64,000 bases of DNA from Vibrio tapetis subsp. quintayensis (GTDB lineage Bacteria; Pseudomonadota; Gammaproteobacteria; Enterobacterales; Vibrionaceae), in NCBI RefSeq assembly GCF_030409945.1, contig NZ_JAUFQV010000014.1:62001-126000 (forward strand), written 5' to 3'. Position 1 is the first letter of the stretch; the number at the start of each line of letters is the position of its first letter. Below, one piece after another: positions 17,018 to 24,281 of the stretch. The position numbers were made by a program, and so were the translations under genes. The notes under the pieces were generated by a model that made no database searches, was not told where the DNA came from, and worked only from the letters and a program-made list of their open reading frames with translations.

Positions 17018-17587
17018 CTACAGAAACATCCCTTCATTGACTTTTACATCAAGAGCGACACCTTCATCACTAAGTAGCATTTGAACATTTTGCTTAACTT
17101 GCTCACTAGGTACAAAAATCATAAAGAAATCGTCTACAGCTACTGCTTTCGGCGAGATACATTCCGCCATACATACACTTTTAGATTCTTCATCATGATA
17201 ATCACGGCGATTCATGGCATCCCAATCAATTCGATTAAACCCTTCATCATAATCAAGAACTTCTACACCTTGCGCAGCTAGAGGATGCCTAGGAATAATC
17301 TTCCAACTTCTAGCCTGCGCCACCGCTCTTCTAACCGCGATTAATACAAAATCTGTTTGAGGGTTGTCTCGTTGAACTCCCCCATCAAATGGATTACGGG
17401 CAAAAAAATGGAAAGGAACATAATGCTCTAGTTTATACGCCTTACGCCCATCTAAAATTTCATGATCAGCTACATCTTCAAAGCCTTTAATGTCAGCCCT
17501 AGGAAGTAATCCATTTGCTAAAATCGATGCTAAATTATCGAAGCTTGTGATGTGATACAACAGTTTTTGCGTTCTAATATCAGCCAT
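17018..17587 (-). CDS. Second DarT-like (DUF4433) ADP-ribosyltransferase, no adjacent antitoxin
   Basis: The 189-residue protein shares the DarT pattern with the neighbouring darT: LLYHITSFDNLASILANG (His12), YVPFHFFAR at 56-64 (Arg64), and the putative catalytic glutamate in MAECISPKAV (Glu142). Overall similarity to the first DarT is low, so it is a separate subfamily and not a recent duplicate. No macrodomain or other antitoxin gene lies beside it; 200 bp upstream only repeat copy C is found. Whether DarG from the adjacent pair controls it, whether an antitoxin is elsewhere, or whether the enzyme modifies a less toxic target cannot be read from the sequence. Confidence 0.8.
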   Translation of the reverse strand: MADIRTQKLLYHITSFDNLASILANGLLPRADIKGFEDVADHEILDGRKAYKLEHYVPFHFFARNPFDGGVQRDNPQTDFVLIAVRRAVAQARSWKIIPRHPLAAQGVEVLDYDEGFNRIDWDAMNRRDYHDEESKSVCMAECISPKAVAVDDFFMIFVPSEQVKQNVQMLLSDEGVALDVKVNEGMFL

Positions 17588-17810
17588 AACATACTCTTAT
17601 ATTTATGTGCAATTAATTAAGTATGCCGTACCACCAACCACAATTAAACAATATGCACCTCGGCAAAGTTGCGTTAGTTCTCATAATCAAAACTTTAGAA
17701 AACATTACTAGCTACCCACTTTAGTACCAAGATAAGTACTAAGATAAAAAACAAAACCGAAAACAGACATTACAAAACAACAACTTAAGAGTTTGATTCA
17801 GATGCCGCCA
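17588..17810. other. Upstream region of the DarT-like gene
   Basis: AT-rich sequence without a credible gene. It must contain the minus-strand promoter of the DarT-like gene. The near direct repeats CCAAGATAAGTACTAAGATAA around 17727-17748 are the only local structure noticed. Confidence 0.3.
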
Positions 17811-17814
17811 TCCC

Positions 17815-17858
17815 AAACGTTTGGAAAGGGCCAACTCGCAAGAGTTGGCCCTTTTTGT
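17815..17858 (+). repeat. ssrA-end repeat, copy C with terminator
   Basis: The palindrome CCAAACGTTTGG (17815-17826) is followed by the terminator AAAGGGCCAACTC-GCAA-GAGTTGGCCCTTT and a T-run (17827-17858). The repeat-plus-hairpin block is identical to copy D over about 40 bases. Upstream, TTGATTCAGATGCCGCCATC is a degenerate echo of the tmRNA T-arm and acceptor end. It separates module 2 from module 3. Confidence 0.75.
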
Positions 17859-18137
17859 TTGTTTCCTGCTTTTCGTTTCTCACCCAGTGGACACAAAACT
17901 TTCCCTACCTCACGTAAATACTATCTTATTAAAAAACTCATCTCTGTCGATCCAACGCACTTCTATCATTGCGTTTCAAGGTGCGTAAGACAAAGCTATT
18001 TATGTGGTGAAGATACCACCAACAAGAGCTGCGTACATCGTCGGGAATGGTTACACCGACTGCATTGATGTGGGGGGCTACTTAATCACATGCTCGCGAC
18101 AAGTTACCGTGAAATTATGCCTCACCATGCCATCCAA
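17859..18137. other. Leader region of module 3
   Basis: Frames are open across parts of this stretch, but none has a ribosome site or a recognisable product, and I see no gene in it. It ends at the first hip operator. Confidence 0.3.
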
Positions 18138-18183
18138 TATCCCCACTAAGGGATATACTTTTCTATATCCTCATTTGGGGATA
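18138..18183 (+). promoter_or_regulatory. Two E. coli-type HipB operators (TATCC-N8-GGATA)
   Basis: Two perfect matches to the E. coli hipBA operator TATCC-N8-GGATA occur at 18138-18155 and 18166-18183, 28 bp apart. Established work on E. coli shows that HipB dimers bind such sites to repress hipBA. The chosen hipB start is 48 bp downstream. Their exact preservation suggests that the HipB encoded next still has a working binding site. Confidence 0.88.
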
Positions 18184-18231
18184 ATGAGATATATGAAGTC
18201 GCACCTTAACTCTAATAGAGGGTTGGAAGAA

Positions 18232-18480
18232 ATGATATATAGTCCAAAGCAACTCGCTGACATGATGCTCCTAATAAGGCAAAAGAACGGCTGGACTCAA
18301 TCAGAGTTGGCCAAAAGGGTAGGCATAAAGCAAGCAACCATCTCAAACTTCGAAAATAGTCCTGATAAGACAACACTTTCGACTTTCTTTAAACTTATTC
18401 AGGCAATGGAGTTGACACTGAGCATCCAGGAAAAAGCACAAGTAAGTTCACAAGATAGCCAAGATGATGAGAACTGGTAA
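18232..18480 (+). CDS. hipB: HipB antitoxin/repressor, E. coli type
   Basis: The 82-residue XRE-family protein closely resembles E. coli HipB as I recall it: IYSPKQLADMMLLIRQKNGW, TQSELAKRVGIKQATISNFE and TTLSTFFKLIQAMELTLSI. The start ATG at 18232 has GGAAGA just upstream and matches the HipB N-terminus; an in-frame ATG at 18194 would add 12 residues. Two consensus HipB operators precede it. The stop overlaps the next ATG (TAATG), as in hipBA. Because the downstream hipA is truncated, it may be an orphan repressor. Confidence 0.9.
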   Translation: MIYSPKQLADMMLLIRQKNGWTQSELAKRVGIKQATISNFENSPDKTTLSTFFKLIQAMELTLSIQEKAQVSSQDSQDDENW

Positions 18481-18752
18481 TGCAAAAACTAAACGCATAC
18501 ATGAACGGAGAACTCGTAGGGGCTCTCAATAAACAGAAGAATGGTGCTCATACTTTTCAGTATGATAAGACCTGGGTAACCAGTGACAAGTCCCGACCAC
18601 TATCATTGTCTCTAAAATTACAACTGCCACCTATAACTTCAGACTCAGTCATCAACTACTTCGACAACCTTTTACCTGATAGCCCAAAGGTGAGAGACAG
18701 GATCGTAAACCGTTATAAAGCTTCATCTAAGCAGCCATTCGATTTTCTCTAA
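18480..18752 (+). pseudogene. HipA N-terminal fragment (truncated, possibly HipS-like)
   Basis: The 90 codons match the first roughly 88 residues of E. coli-type HipA (GAHTFQYDKTWVTSDKSRPL, SVINYFDNLLPDSPKVRDRI, RYKASSKQPFDFL) and then stop, so the kinase core with its Ser loop, DxHxKN and metal residues is missing. Sequence after 18752 does not resume HipA in any frame that I could follow. Two readings are possible: a deletion remnant, or a free N-subdomain-1 protein comparable to HipS of the three-gene hipBST systems, where such a domain acts as antitoxin. Absence of a downstream HipT favours the first. Confidence 0.75.
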
Positions 18753-18944
18753 TACAATGAGTTATAGGGAAACCCTACTAACCAATAGTACATTTAGCTA
18801 TATTTGCACGGGCATTTATATCCATAGTACATATCAAAGCGGGGGGTCAGTTCCTTTTTAAGTAGGATTTTAATGTAACATCTGAAGTAACATTAAATTA
18901 GAACATTAACTCTCAAGCCTTGTGACTCACGATTTGGCACAGCG
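18753..18944. other. Module 3 tail without a gene
   Basis: No coding region is apparent. The run GCGGGGGGTCAGTTCCTTTT and surrounding AT-rich sequence carry no clear hairpin. It probably represents the junction where the rest of hipA was lost. Confidence 0.3.
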
Positions 18945-19009
18945 ATTCAACTCCCGCCAACCCACCAAACGTTTGGAAAGGGCCAACTCGCAAGAGTTGG
19001 CCCTTTTTG
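18945..19009 (+). repeat. ssrA-end repeat, copy D with terminator (island right boundary)
   Basis: ATTCAACTCCCGCCAACCCA (18945-18964) aligns with the tmRNA T-arm and acceptor end with a few changes and one gap, followed by CCAAACGTTTGG (18965-18976) and the terminator with stem AAAGGGCCAACTC / GAGTTGGCCCTTT (18977-19006). This copy retains the most ssrA 3' sequence of the three duplicates and is therefore the best candidate for the original right attachment site and the ancestral ssrA terminator. Confidence 0.75.
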
Positions 19010-19053
19010 TTTGTTGCTCTGAATTTAAATGACACTCAGGTACTAGGACTCAG

Positions 19054-19851
19054 TTATTGAGATAAGGTCTCTTTAATCTCATCAGAGCTAAACCCGTGAG
19101 AATACAGGTACGCGTAGGCTTTGCTTTTGTCTTTCGAGCTCTTTAAATCAAAGCGTTTTTTCTCAAGCCTTAGTTGGCAGTTTGCGTAAAAATCGATGCT
19201 GCCATCGAGCTCCAGTTTATCCATTTCTTCATCAAATTTAGTCATATCAATCAGCTTTTGCTGTAGCTCTCGCTTTATCACTGACTTGCCTTTGAGCTTA
19301 CGGGCCAGTTTTTCTATCTCTTTGACTAAATCGGCTTTATCAGCTTTGATTTGCATTTTTGATGACAGCGTTGAAGCGACTGGGTGTGCTTTTATGGCTT
19401 CACGTACATCCGACGATTTAAAGCCATACTTAATTAGGGTGGCTTGTAGCTTGTCACTTGAAAACGACTCTAGCCTCATACTTGAAAGGCGCTCATTAAT
19501 CATGGTTATTTCACACACTTCATCACGGTCAACGATATGTTGAATCGCTTCTTGAATGGTGGACTCATCCACACCTTTTAACTTAAGTTGAGTCAAAATA
19601 AACTGCCTGCCCTTTTGCGCGTTAAACGCCATTTCGACAAAATTAATCGCAAATTTTTTATCTGACTTTAAATAACCTCGCTCAATCAGATCATTAAGAA
19701 CGGTATCTATCCACTCTTGCTTATCCGTTTTCGCCACCAGCTTTTTTCTTAGCTCATCGATGGTTCTGTCTTTGGCTTCTAAGTGATAAAACGCACTGCC
19801 ATAAACGTTATCGATTGTTTTTGCTTGTTTAATAGGGCGTTGATTGATCAT
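19054..19851 (-). CDS. RecX-like protein
   Basis: The 265-residue product, rich in helices and charged residues, resembles the RecX family of three-helix-repeat proteins that modulate RecA filaments (LRKKLVAKTDKQEWIDTVLN, LIERGYLKSDKKFAINFVEM, IQEAIQHI and the C-terminal AYAYLYSHGFSSDEIKETL are typical). It is much longer than canonical RecX (about 150 residues), and the canonical gene sits next to recA elsewhere, so it is probably a paralogue. Start is ATG 19851 with GAGGTGAG directly upstream. It is the first gene beyond the ssrA island. Confidence 0.7.
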   Translation of the reverse strand: MINQRPIKQAKTIDNVYGSAFYHLEAKDRTIDELRKKLVAKTDKQEWIDTVLNDLIERGYLKSDKKFAINFVEMAFNAQKGRQFILTQLKLKGVDESTIQEAIQHIVDRDEVCEITMINERLSSMRLESFSSDKLQATLIKYGFKSSDVREAIKAHPVASTLSSKMQIKADKADLVKEIEKLARKLKGKSVIKRELQQKLIDMTKFDEEMDKLELDGSIDFYANCQLRLEKKRFDLKSSKDKSKAYAYLYSHGFSSDEIKETLSQ

Positions 19852-19898
19852 TCTCACCTCGAGTCAAATTCAAAAATAAAGGGGCTTTGGGTCGCACA

Positions 19899-21245
19899 TT
19901 ACAACATGACTAAACTTGCAGTACCAAGGAAGGCAAAAAAGCCGACCACATCGGTGACAGTCGTTAGTATTACTGACCCTGCTAGAGCTGGATCGAGTTT
20001 TAATTTATCCAGCACAATAGGGATAATTACTCCAAATAATGCAGCAGCGATAATGTTCACAATAATAGCTAATGCAATAGTGGCACCAAGGACTGCAGAT
20101 TGAAACCAGAGCCCGGCAAGAGCCCCGATGATCACAGCCCAAAGCAGGCCATTAATAGAACCAATACCCAGTTCGTTTTTTAATAACGCCAACCTGTTAC
20201 CTGGGGCAATTTGGTTTAATGCCATCGCCCGAACCATCAAGGTCAGGGTTTGACTGCCTGCGATGCCTCCCATAGAGGCTACGATAGGCATCAGTACGGC
20301 AAGCGCCACCACCTGAGTGATCACATCTTCAAATAACCCGATGGTGACCGATGCCAAAATAGCGGTGAACAAGTTAATACCAAGCCACACACCTCGTTTG
20401 CGTGAGCTTTTCAGTACAGGAGCAAACAAGTCGTCTCCCTCATCCATACCTGTACCGGCCATTAAACGAGTCTCGTATATTTCACGTTGCGTATTGAGTG
20501 CAAATTTCCAGTCGATTTCACCGATGAGTGTCTGATCGTCATCGACTACAGGTAAGGCCGATAAGGAACATTGCCCCATTCCTTCAATACCCTCTTGCAA
20601 GCTCAGTTTACTACTGAGCGTAGTGACGTGGTCTATCGCTAAGCTATTCAGCTTTATCCCGCTGTCAGCTCTGAGAATTTCGTAATAATTCACCACACCT
20701 TTCAGCTGCTTATGCCGATTGATCAAGTAGACTTGCTGTGGTGTATCGTAGCTGTAGCGTTCCATCAAGACTTTGGCTTTGTCTACGGTGATATTGAAAG
20801 GTAGGGTAATGACTTTTCTTTCGGCCCAGCGTCCAAGCTCTTCTTCATCGAACTCGTTCGCTTGGTCATACAGTTCTAATTCGCTTTTCTCTATTAAGCG
20901 TATCGCATCGGCGGTGATCTCTTCAGGTAAAGAATCGGCCCATTCAATCAAGGATAAGTTATCTAACTTGGCTAATGTTAGTTTCAATTCAACGTCAGAT
21001 AGGGACTCAATCACCGATAATCGCACATCTGCACGCATTTCAGTCAGTACGTCGATGTGCAACTCTAGTGGAAGCAAACGCCAAAGCCTGGCGCGATCTT
21101 CAATTGGAAAGGCTTCTAAAATAAGAGCAACAGAGCCTGACTCGAGCCCTTTTTCAATCAGATCATTAAGAACGACACTTTGCAGTGGTTCATCGGCATT
21201 AGAAACCAATTCAATTTGGTGAGATAACTCTTGAAATTCGCTCAC
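19899..21245 (-). CDS. mgtE: Magnesium transporter MgtE
   Basis: MgtE is a homodimeric inner-membrane Mg2+ channel gated by cytosolic Mg2+. The 448-residue protein has the N-domain of helical repeats (about 1-130), two CBS domains (about 135-260) and five C-terminal transmembrane helices (about 285-448) with the pore helix motifs PIVASMGGIAGSQTLTLMVR and DVVGFFAFLG. All parts are present. The start codon is GTG at 21245. No riboswitch is visible upstream. Confidence 0.94.
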   Translation of the reverse strand: MSEFQELSHQIELVSNADEPLQSVVLNDLIEKGLESGSVALILEAFPIEDRARLWRLLPLELHIDVLTEMRADVRLSVIESLSDVELKLTLAKLDNLSLIEWADSLPEEITADAIRLIEKSELELYDQANEFDEEELGRWAERKVITLPFNITVDKAKVLMERYSYDTPQQVYLINRHKQLKGVVNYYEILRADSGIKLNSLAIDHVTTLSSKLSLQEGIEGMGQCSLSALPVVDDDQTLIGEIDWKFALNTQREIYETRLMAGTGMDEGDDLFAPVLKSSRKRGVWLGINLFTAILASVTIGLFEDVITQVVALAVLMPIVASMGGIAGSQTLTLMVRAMALNQIAPGNRLALLKNELGIGSINGLLWAVIIGALAGLWFQSAVLGATIALAIIVNIIAAALFGVIIPIVLDKLKLDPALAGSVILTTVTDVVGFFAFLGTASLVML

Positions 21246-21417
21246 TTAAAACTCTCTACCCACAGAAAAAACACCACTTCTAATTAAGAAGGCGCGAACA
21301 ACCATGGTAGCAGCTAACAAACAAATAGAGGAGTAACCACATGAAAGAAATACACTTGATTCAAGTAGAGCGATCGCTTTAAATATACTTTCATATTGTT
21401 CACTCCCAAGGTATTGC

Positions 21418-21666
21418 ATGTATCTCGTTTTGTACTGTCACAACATCGGCATGACCGATTTCTCTTTTTTTGAAACCGAAGATTTTGATAAAGAGGAAGG
21501 CTATATTGTTCGTGGTAAATGGCCAAATGAACTCGCGTTTCGAGACTATCTGGTTACAGAGTTTGGCGACTTAGCGAGCTATAAAGTCATTGATTTGATC
21601 TGTGATGGGAAGCAAGCTGAAGATTATTCGCAGCAAGATCTAACACTTAAAGCTCAACAAATTTAA
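21418..21666 (+). CDS. Small hypothetical protein
   Basis: An 82-residue acidic protein starting MYLVLYCHNIGMTDFSFFE; no signal peptide, membrane segment or catalytic motif is seen and I do not recognise the family. AAGGTATTGC precedes the ATG. Its stop codon overlaps the stop of the converging gene (TTAA at 21663-21666). Confidence 0.6.
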   Translation: MYLVLYCHNIGMTDFSFFETEDFDKEEGYIVRGKWPNELAFRDYLVTEFGDLASYKVIDLICDGKQAEDYSQQDLTLKAQQI

Positions 21667-22073
21667 TCGTCCATCTCTTCCGCTTCAAATCGAGCACGGC
21701 GTGCTTGGGCTATCGAGCAGTGAGTAACGTCCATCATTTCAGACAGGGTGATGTTTGGATTTTCGCTTAGCAGGTGCAATAACTGCTCATGCATACTGAA
21801 TGTCGGCTTGACCTTAGTCTGTTGATAAATTGAAACCTTATCAATAAGGTAGCCCATCGCTTCTGGATACCCAGCACGCAAAGCAATAAGTAATGGCATA
21901 ATATGCTGGCTTTCTCCTAACAATTGCCAGTTTCGAGAGCGCCTCACTCTTTTTAATACGCAGTGGTGACTCAAAGCTAATTGCTTGGCCTGTTTAACCG
22001 TGTCTCCTCCCATACGATGAATCAGCGAGGGTAATGCAATGACGTGTATTTCACTCTTGTTATTGCCTGGCAT
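21663..22073 (-). CDS. Vibrio-type RRF_GI (ribosome recycling factor-like) family protein
   Basis: The roughly 136-residue protein from ATG 22073 (preceded by GAGGAGAACGG; an upstream in-frame ATG at 22091 would swallow that site) starts IHVIALPSLIHRMGGDTVKQ and continues ALSHHCVLKRVRRSRNWQL, which I associate with a Vibrio-restricted family annotated as ribosome recycling factor-like (RRF_GI). The relation to true RRF is nominal, and the function is unknown. The C-terminus (NPNITLSEMMDVTHCSIAQA) looks like a helix-turn-helix. Confidence 0.6.
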   Translation of the reverse strand: MPGNNKSEIHVIALPSLIHRMGGDTVKQAKQLALSHHCVLKRVRRSRNWQLLGESQHIMPLLIALRAGYPEAMGYLIDKVSIYQQTKVKPTFSMHEQLLHLLSENPNITLSEMMDVTHCSIAQARRARFEAEEMDD

Positions 22074-22211
22074 CCACCGTTCTCCTCTCAAAAGTTTGTC
22101 ATCTAAATATAATCATCAGGATTCAATGTTTGAGCTAAGTGGCAATGATTGGTCCTAATTCATCGGTTAAGGATTAGCATTGCAATAGTACTTTCCCACG
22201 CGCATTGGCCT

Positions 22212-23105
22212 TCACTGACTAAAGGCTCGGTGAAGCCAAGAGCGTAACGTCAGCACCTTTTCTTGTTTTAGTTTTTCGATTGGGCAAGCAAAATAAAAAC
22301 TCTTCTCTGGATGCAAGACTTCTTTACCTATTTGCACCAACAAGCCAGATTCAATATCACTCTTAATAAACTGCTGATGGGTCACCAACACGCCTAATCC
22401 ACTCATGGCCGCTTGGACGGACTGAATCGTGGCGTTAAAGCTTAAGTTTTTCTGCCTGTTCGGTATAGGGACTTGATAGGCTTCACACCAATGTTGCCAA
22501 TCGTCTTGTCTTCTTGGGTTCGTCACATAGATCGCAGCATGACGTTGGAGCATCTCTGCAACAGACCGCTCATCGTCTACCTCTAGAAGCTTAGGACTGC
22601 AAACAAGAACCAAGTTATCGTCACCGAGCTTTTCCAAATGATAGTCTTGCCATTCACGCGGGTGGCCATGGATCAGTGCCACATCCACCCCTTCCCTTTC
22701 TAAGTCAAATACCATAGGAATATTTGAAATCCGAATATCAATATTAGGTGCTGATCGTTGAAACTCCTCCACTCTTGGTATCCACCAATGCAGCGCTAGC
22801 GAGTTGATCATGTTCAGTGTTAATGGGCTGTCGTCATTGCTGCTTGCTAGCTCTTCACTGGCCAACACGATTTGTTCCAACGCAGGGGCGACTTTCTTAT
22901 AGTATCGACGCCCATCAATGTTAAGTTCAACACGCCTTCCTACTCGACGAAATAACGGCCGATTGAGTTGATTTTCTAACGCTTTTATCGCTTGGCTTAT
23001 TGCAGAGTGACTGACGCTCAACGTGTTGGCCGCCTCCGTCATGCTGCCTAGCTCAGCAACAGCGACAAAGGCATAAATGGACTTTAAAGGAACCAGTTTT
23101 TTCAT
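22212..23105 (-). CDS. LysR-family transcriptional regulator
   Basis: A 297-residue LysR-type regulator with winged HTH at about residues 5-62 (AVAELGSMTEAANTLSVSHS, AISQAIKALENQLNRPLFRR) and a periplasmic-binding-like effector domain beyond residue 90. The type resembles GcvA/AmpR-like members. It is divergent from the EamA transporter gene across 113 bp, so it most likely controls that transporter; the effector is unknown. Confidence 0.9.
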   Translation of the reverse strand: MKKLVPLKSIYAFVAVAELGSMTEAANTLSVSHSAISQAIKALENQLNRPLFRRVGRRVELNIDGRRYYKKVAPALEQIVLASEELASSNDDSPLTLNMINSLALHWWIPRVEEFQRSAPNIDIRISNIPMVFDLEREGVDVALIHGHPREWQDYHLEKLGDDNLVLVCSPKLLEVDDERSVAEMLQRHAAIYVTNPRRQDDWQHWCEAYQVPIPNRQKNLSFNATIQSVQAAMSGLGVLVTHQQFIKSDIESGLLVQIGKEVLHPEKSFYFACPIEKLKQEKVLTLRSWLHRAFSQ

Positions 23106-23218
23106 GACCGCCTCAAAACTAAATAGGTAAGTTTTTCTTACACATCATGTCAATATTACTCGCTTTTTTATGTTCTTCAAGAGGACTAAGATCCAGTCAT
23201 CAATGAGGAGCTATATTT

Positions 23219-24226
23219 ATGTCGTTATCTGCATCCCACCCAGAGCAAAGCAATCACCAAATGAAGGCCATTACTTTCATGCTTATCTCTACGTTTAATT
23301 TGTCACTCACAGGGTTGTTAACCAAAAACCTGACGGACATCATCCACTACGACCTACTTATTTTGCTGCGCTTTCTCATACCCGCGCTATTTATGGTCTG
23401 GCTGCTCGCCATCACGGAATGGCAGAGTCCGGATAGAACCACCTTACCCGCGCTCGTTTTGAGGGCGTTATTTATTACCCTCACACAGGTCTGCTTTTTG
23501 TATGCACTTACTCACCTTTCCTTAATGGAATCTGTGGTGCTTTTTAGTACAGGCCCATTATTTATCCCTTTGTTAGAAAAAATTATCTTTGGTACCCCCC
23601 TTAATCACCTCACGATCATCGCATTGCTGATGGCTTTTGTTGGGGTCGCCATTCAATCTGGCATAAAGGGAAATATAGACTGGCGACCAGAGTTGTTGAT
23701 TGGGGTCGCATCAGGGGTGTTTAATGCCGCAAGCCAAGTGTGTATGTATCGGTCGACGAAAAGCCAGTTATCCTCATTGGCGTTAAATACCTGGTGCATG
23801 GTGTTCGCCTCGGTCTTCGCTTTTGTGCTATTTACTGGGTTACAAGGAAGCGATATCCTGAACGTACACAATGGCGATTTAAGCCTGTCGACGTTGCTGT
23901 TACAAAATGTGGTGTTGGATAATGATTGGGTATGGGCGGTCATTGCCGTACTATTAATGTCGGTCACCACCATTAATACACAAGTATTTAGGGCGAAGGC
24001 TTATCGATTAGTCAGCACAGGTTCCATTTTGGCGCCCTTAATCTTCACTAACCTCGTATTCGCAACGTTATGGCAGGTGATGTTTTTCAACTTCGAATGG
24101 CAACCCCATACCATTATGGGCATGATACTGATCGTAAGTGCTACCCTGTTGCACAGTTTAGGGCCAAAAGCTCAGCGATTATGGGTCAATAAAGGCAAAG
24201 AAGATCGCCTAAGAAAAGCCGCTTAA
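23219..24226 (+). CDS. EamA/DMT-family transporter
   Basis: A 335-residue inner-membrane protein of the drug/metabolite transporter superfamily with two EamA halves, about ten hydrophobic helices in total (ITFMLISTFNLSLTGLLTKN; LMESVVLFSTGPLFIPLLEK; TGSILAPLIFTNLVFATLWQ). Proteins of this type export amino acids or other metabolites; the substrate here is not predictable. GAGGAGC precedes the ATG. The divergent LysR gene is the likely regulator. Confidence 0.88.
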   Translation: MSLSASHPEQSNHQMKAITFMLISTFNLSLTGLLTKNLTDIIHYDLLILLRFLIPALFMVWLLAITEWQSPDRTTLPALVLRALFITLTQVCFLYALTHLSLMESVVLFSTGPLFIPLLEKIIFGTPLNHLTIIALLMAFVGVAIQSGIKGNIDWRPELLIGVASGVFNAASQVCMYRSTKSQLSSLALNTWCMVFASVFAFVLFTGLQGSDILNVHNGDLSLSTLLLQNVVLDNDWVWAVIAVLLMSVTTINTQVFRAKAYRLVSTGSILAPLIFTNLVFATLWQVMFFNFEWQPHTIMGMILIVSATLLHSLGPKAQRLWVNKGKEDRLRKAA

Positions 24227-24238
24227 TAAACAAAATAG

Positions 24239-24274
24239 CACTGTTGTCCGAGCTTAATGAGTTGGACAACAGTG
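24239..24274. terminator. Hairpin between converging EamA and malY genes
   Basis: The inverted repeat CACTGTTGTCC / GGACAACAGTG with a 14-nt loop lies between the two converging stops. The T-tract is poor, so termination efficiency is uncertain. Confidence 0.5.
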
Positions 24275-24281
24275 ATTCGAG

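Noticed and set aside
17793..18068. Open frame across repeat copy C
   Set aside because: It reads through the repeat palindrome and terminator hairpin, has no ribosome site and matches no family; open by chance.
4480..18976. Prophage or integrative conjugative element
   Set aside because: No integrase, capsid, terminase, relaxase or conjugation gene is present; only defence and toxin functions and repeats are seen.
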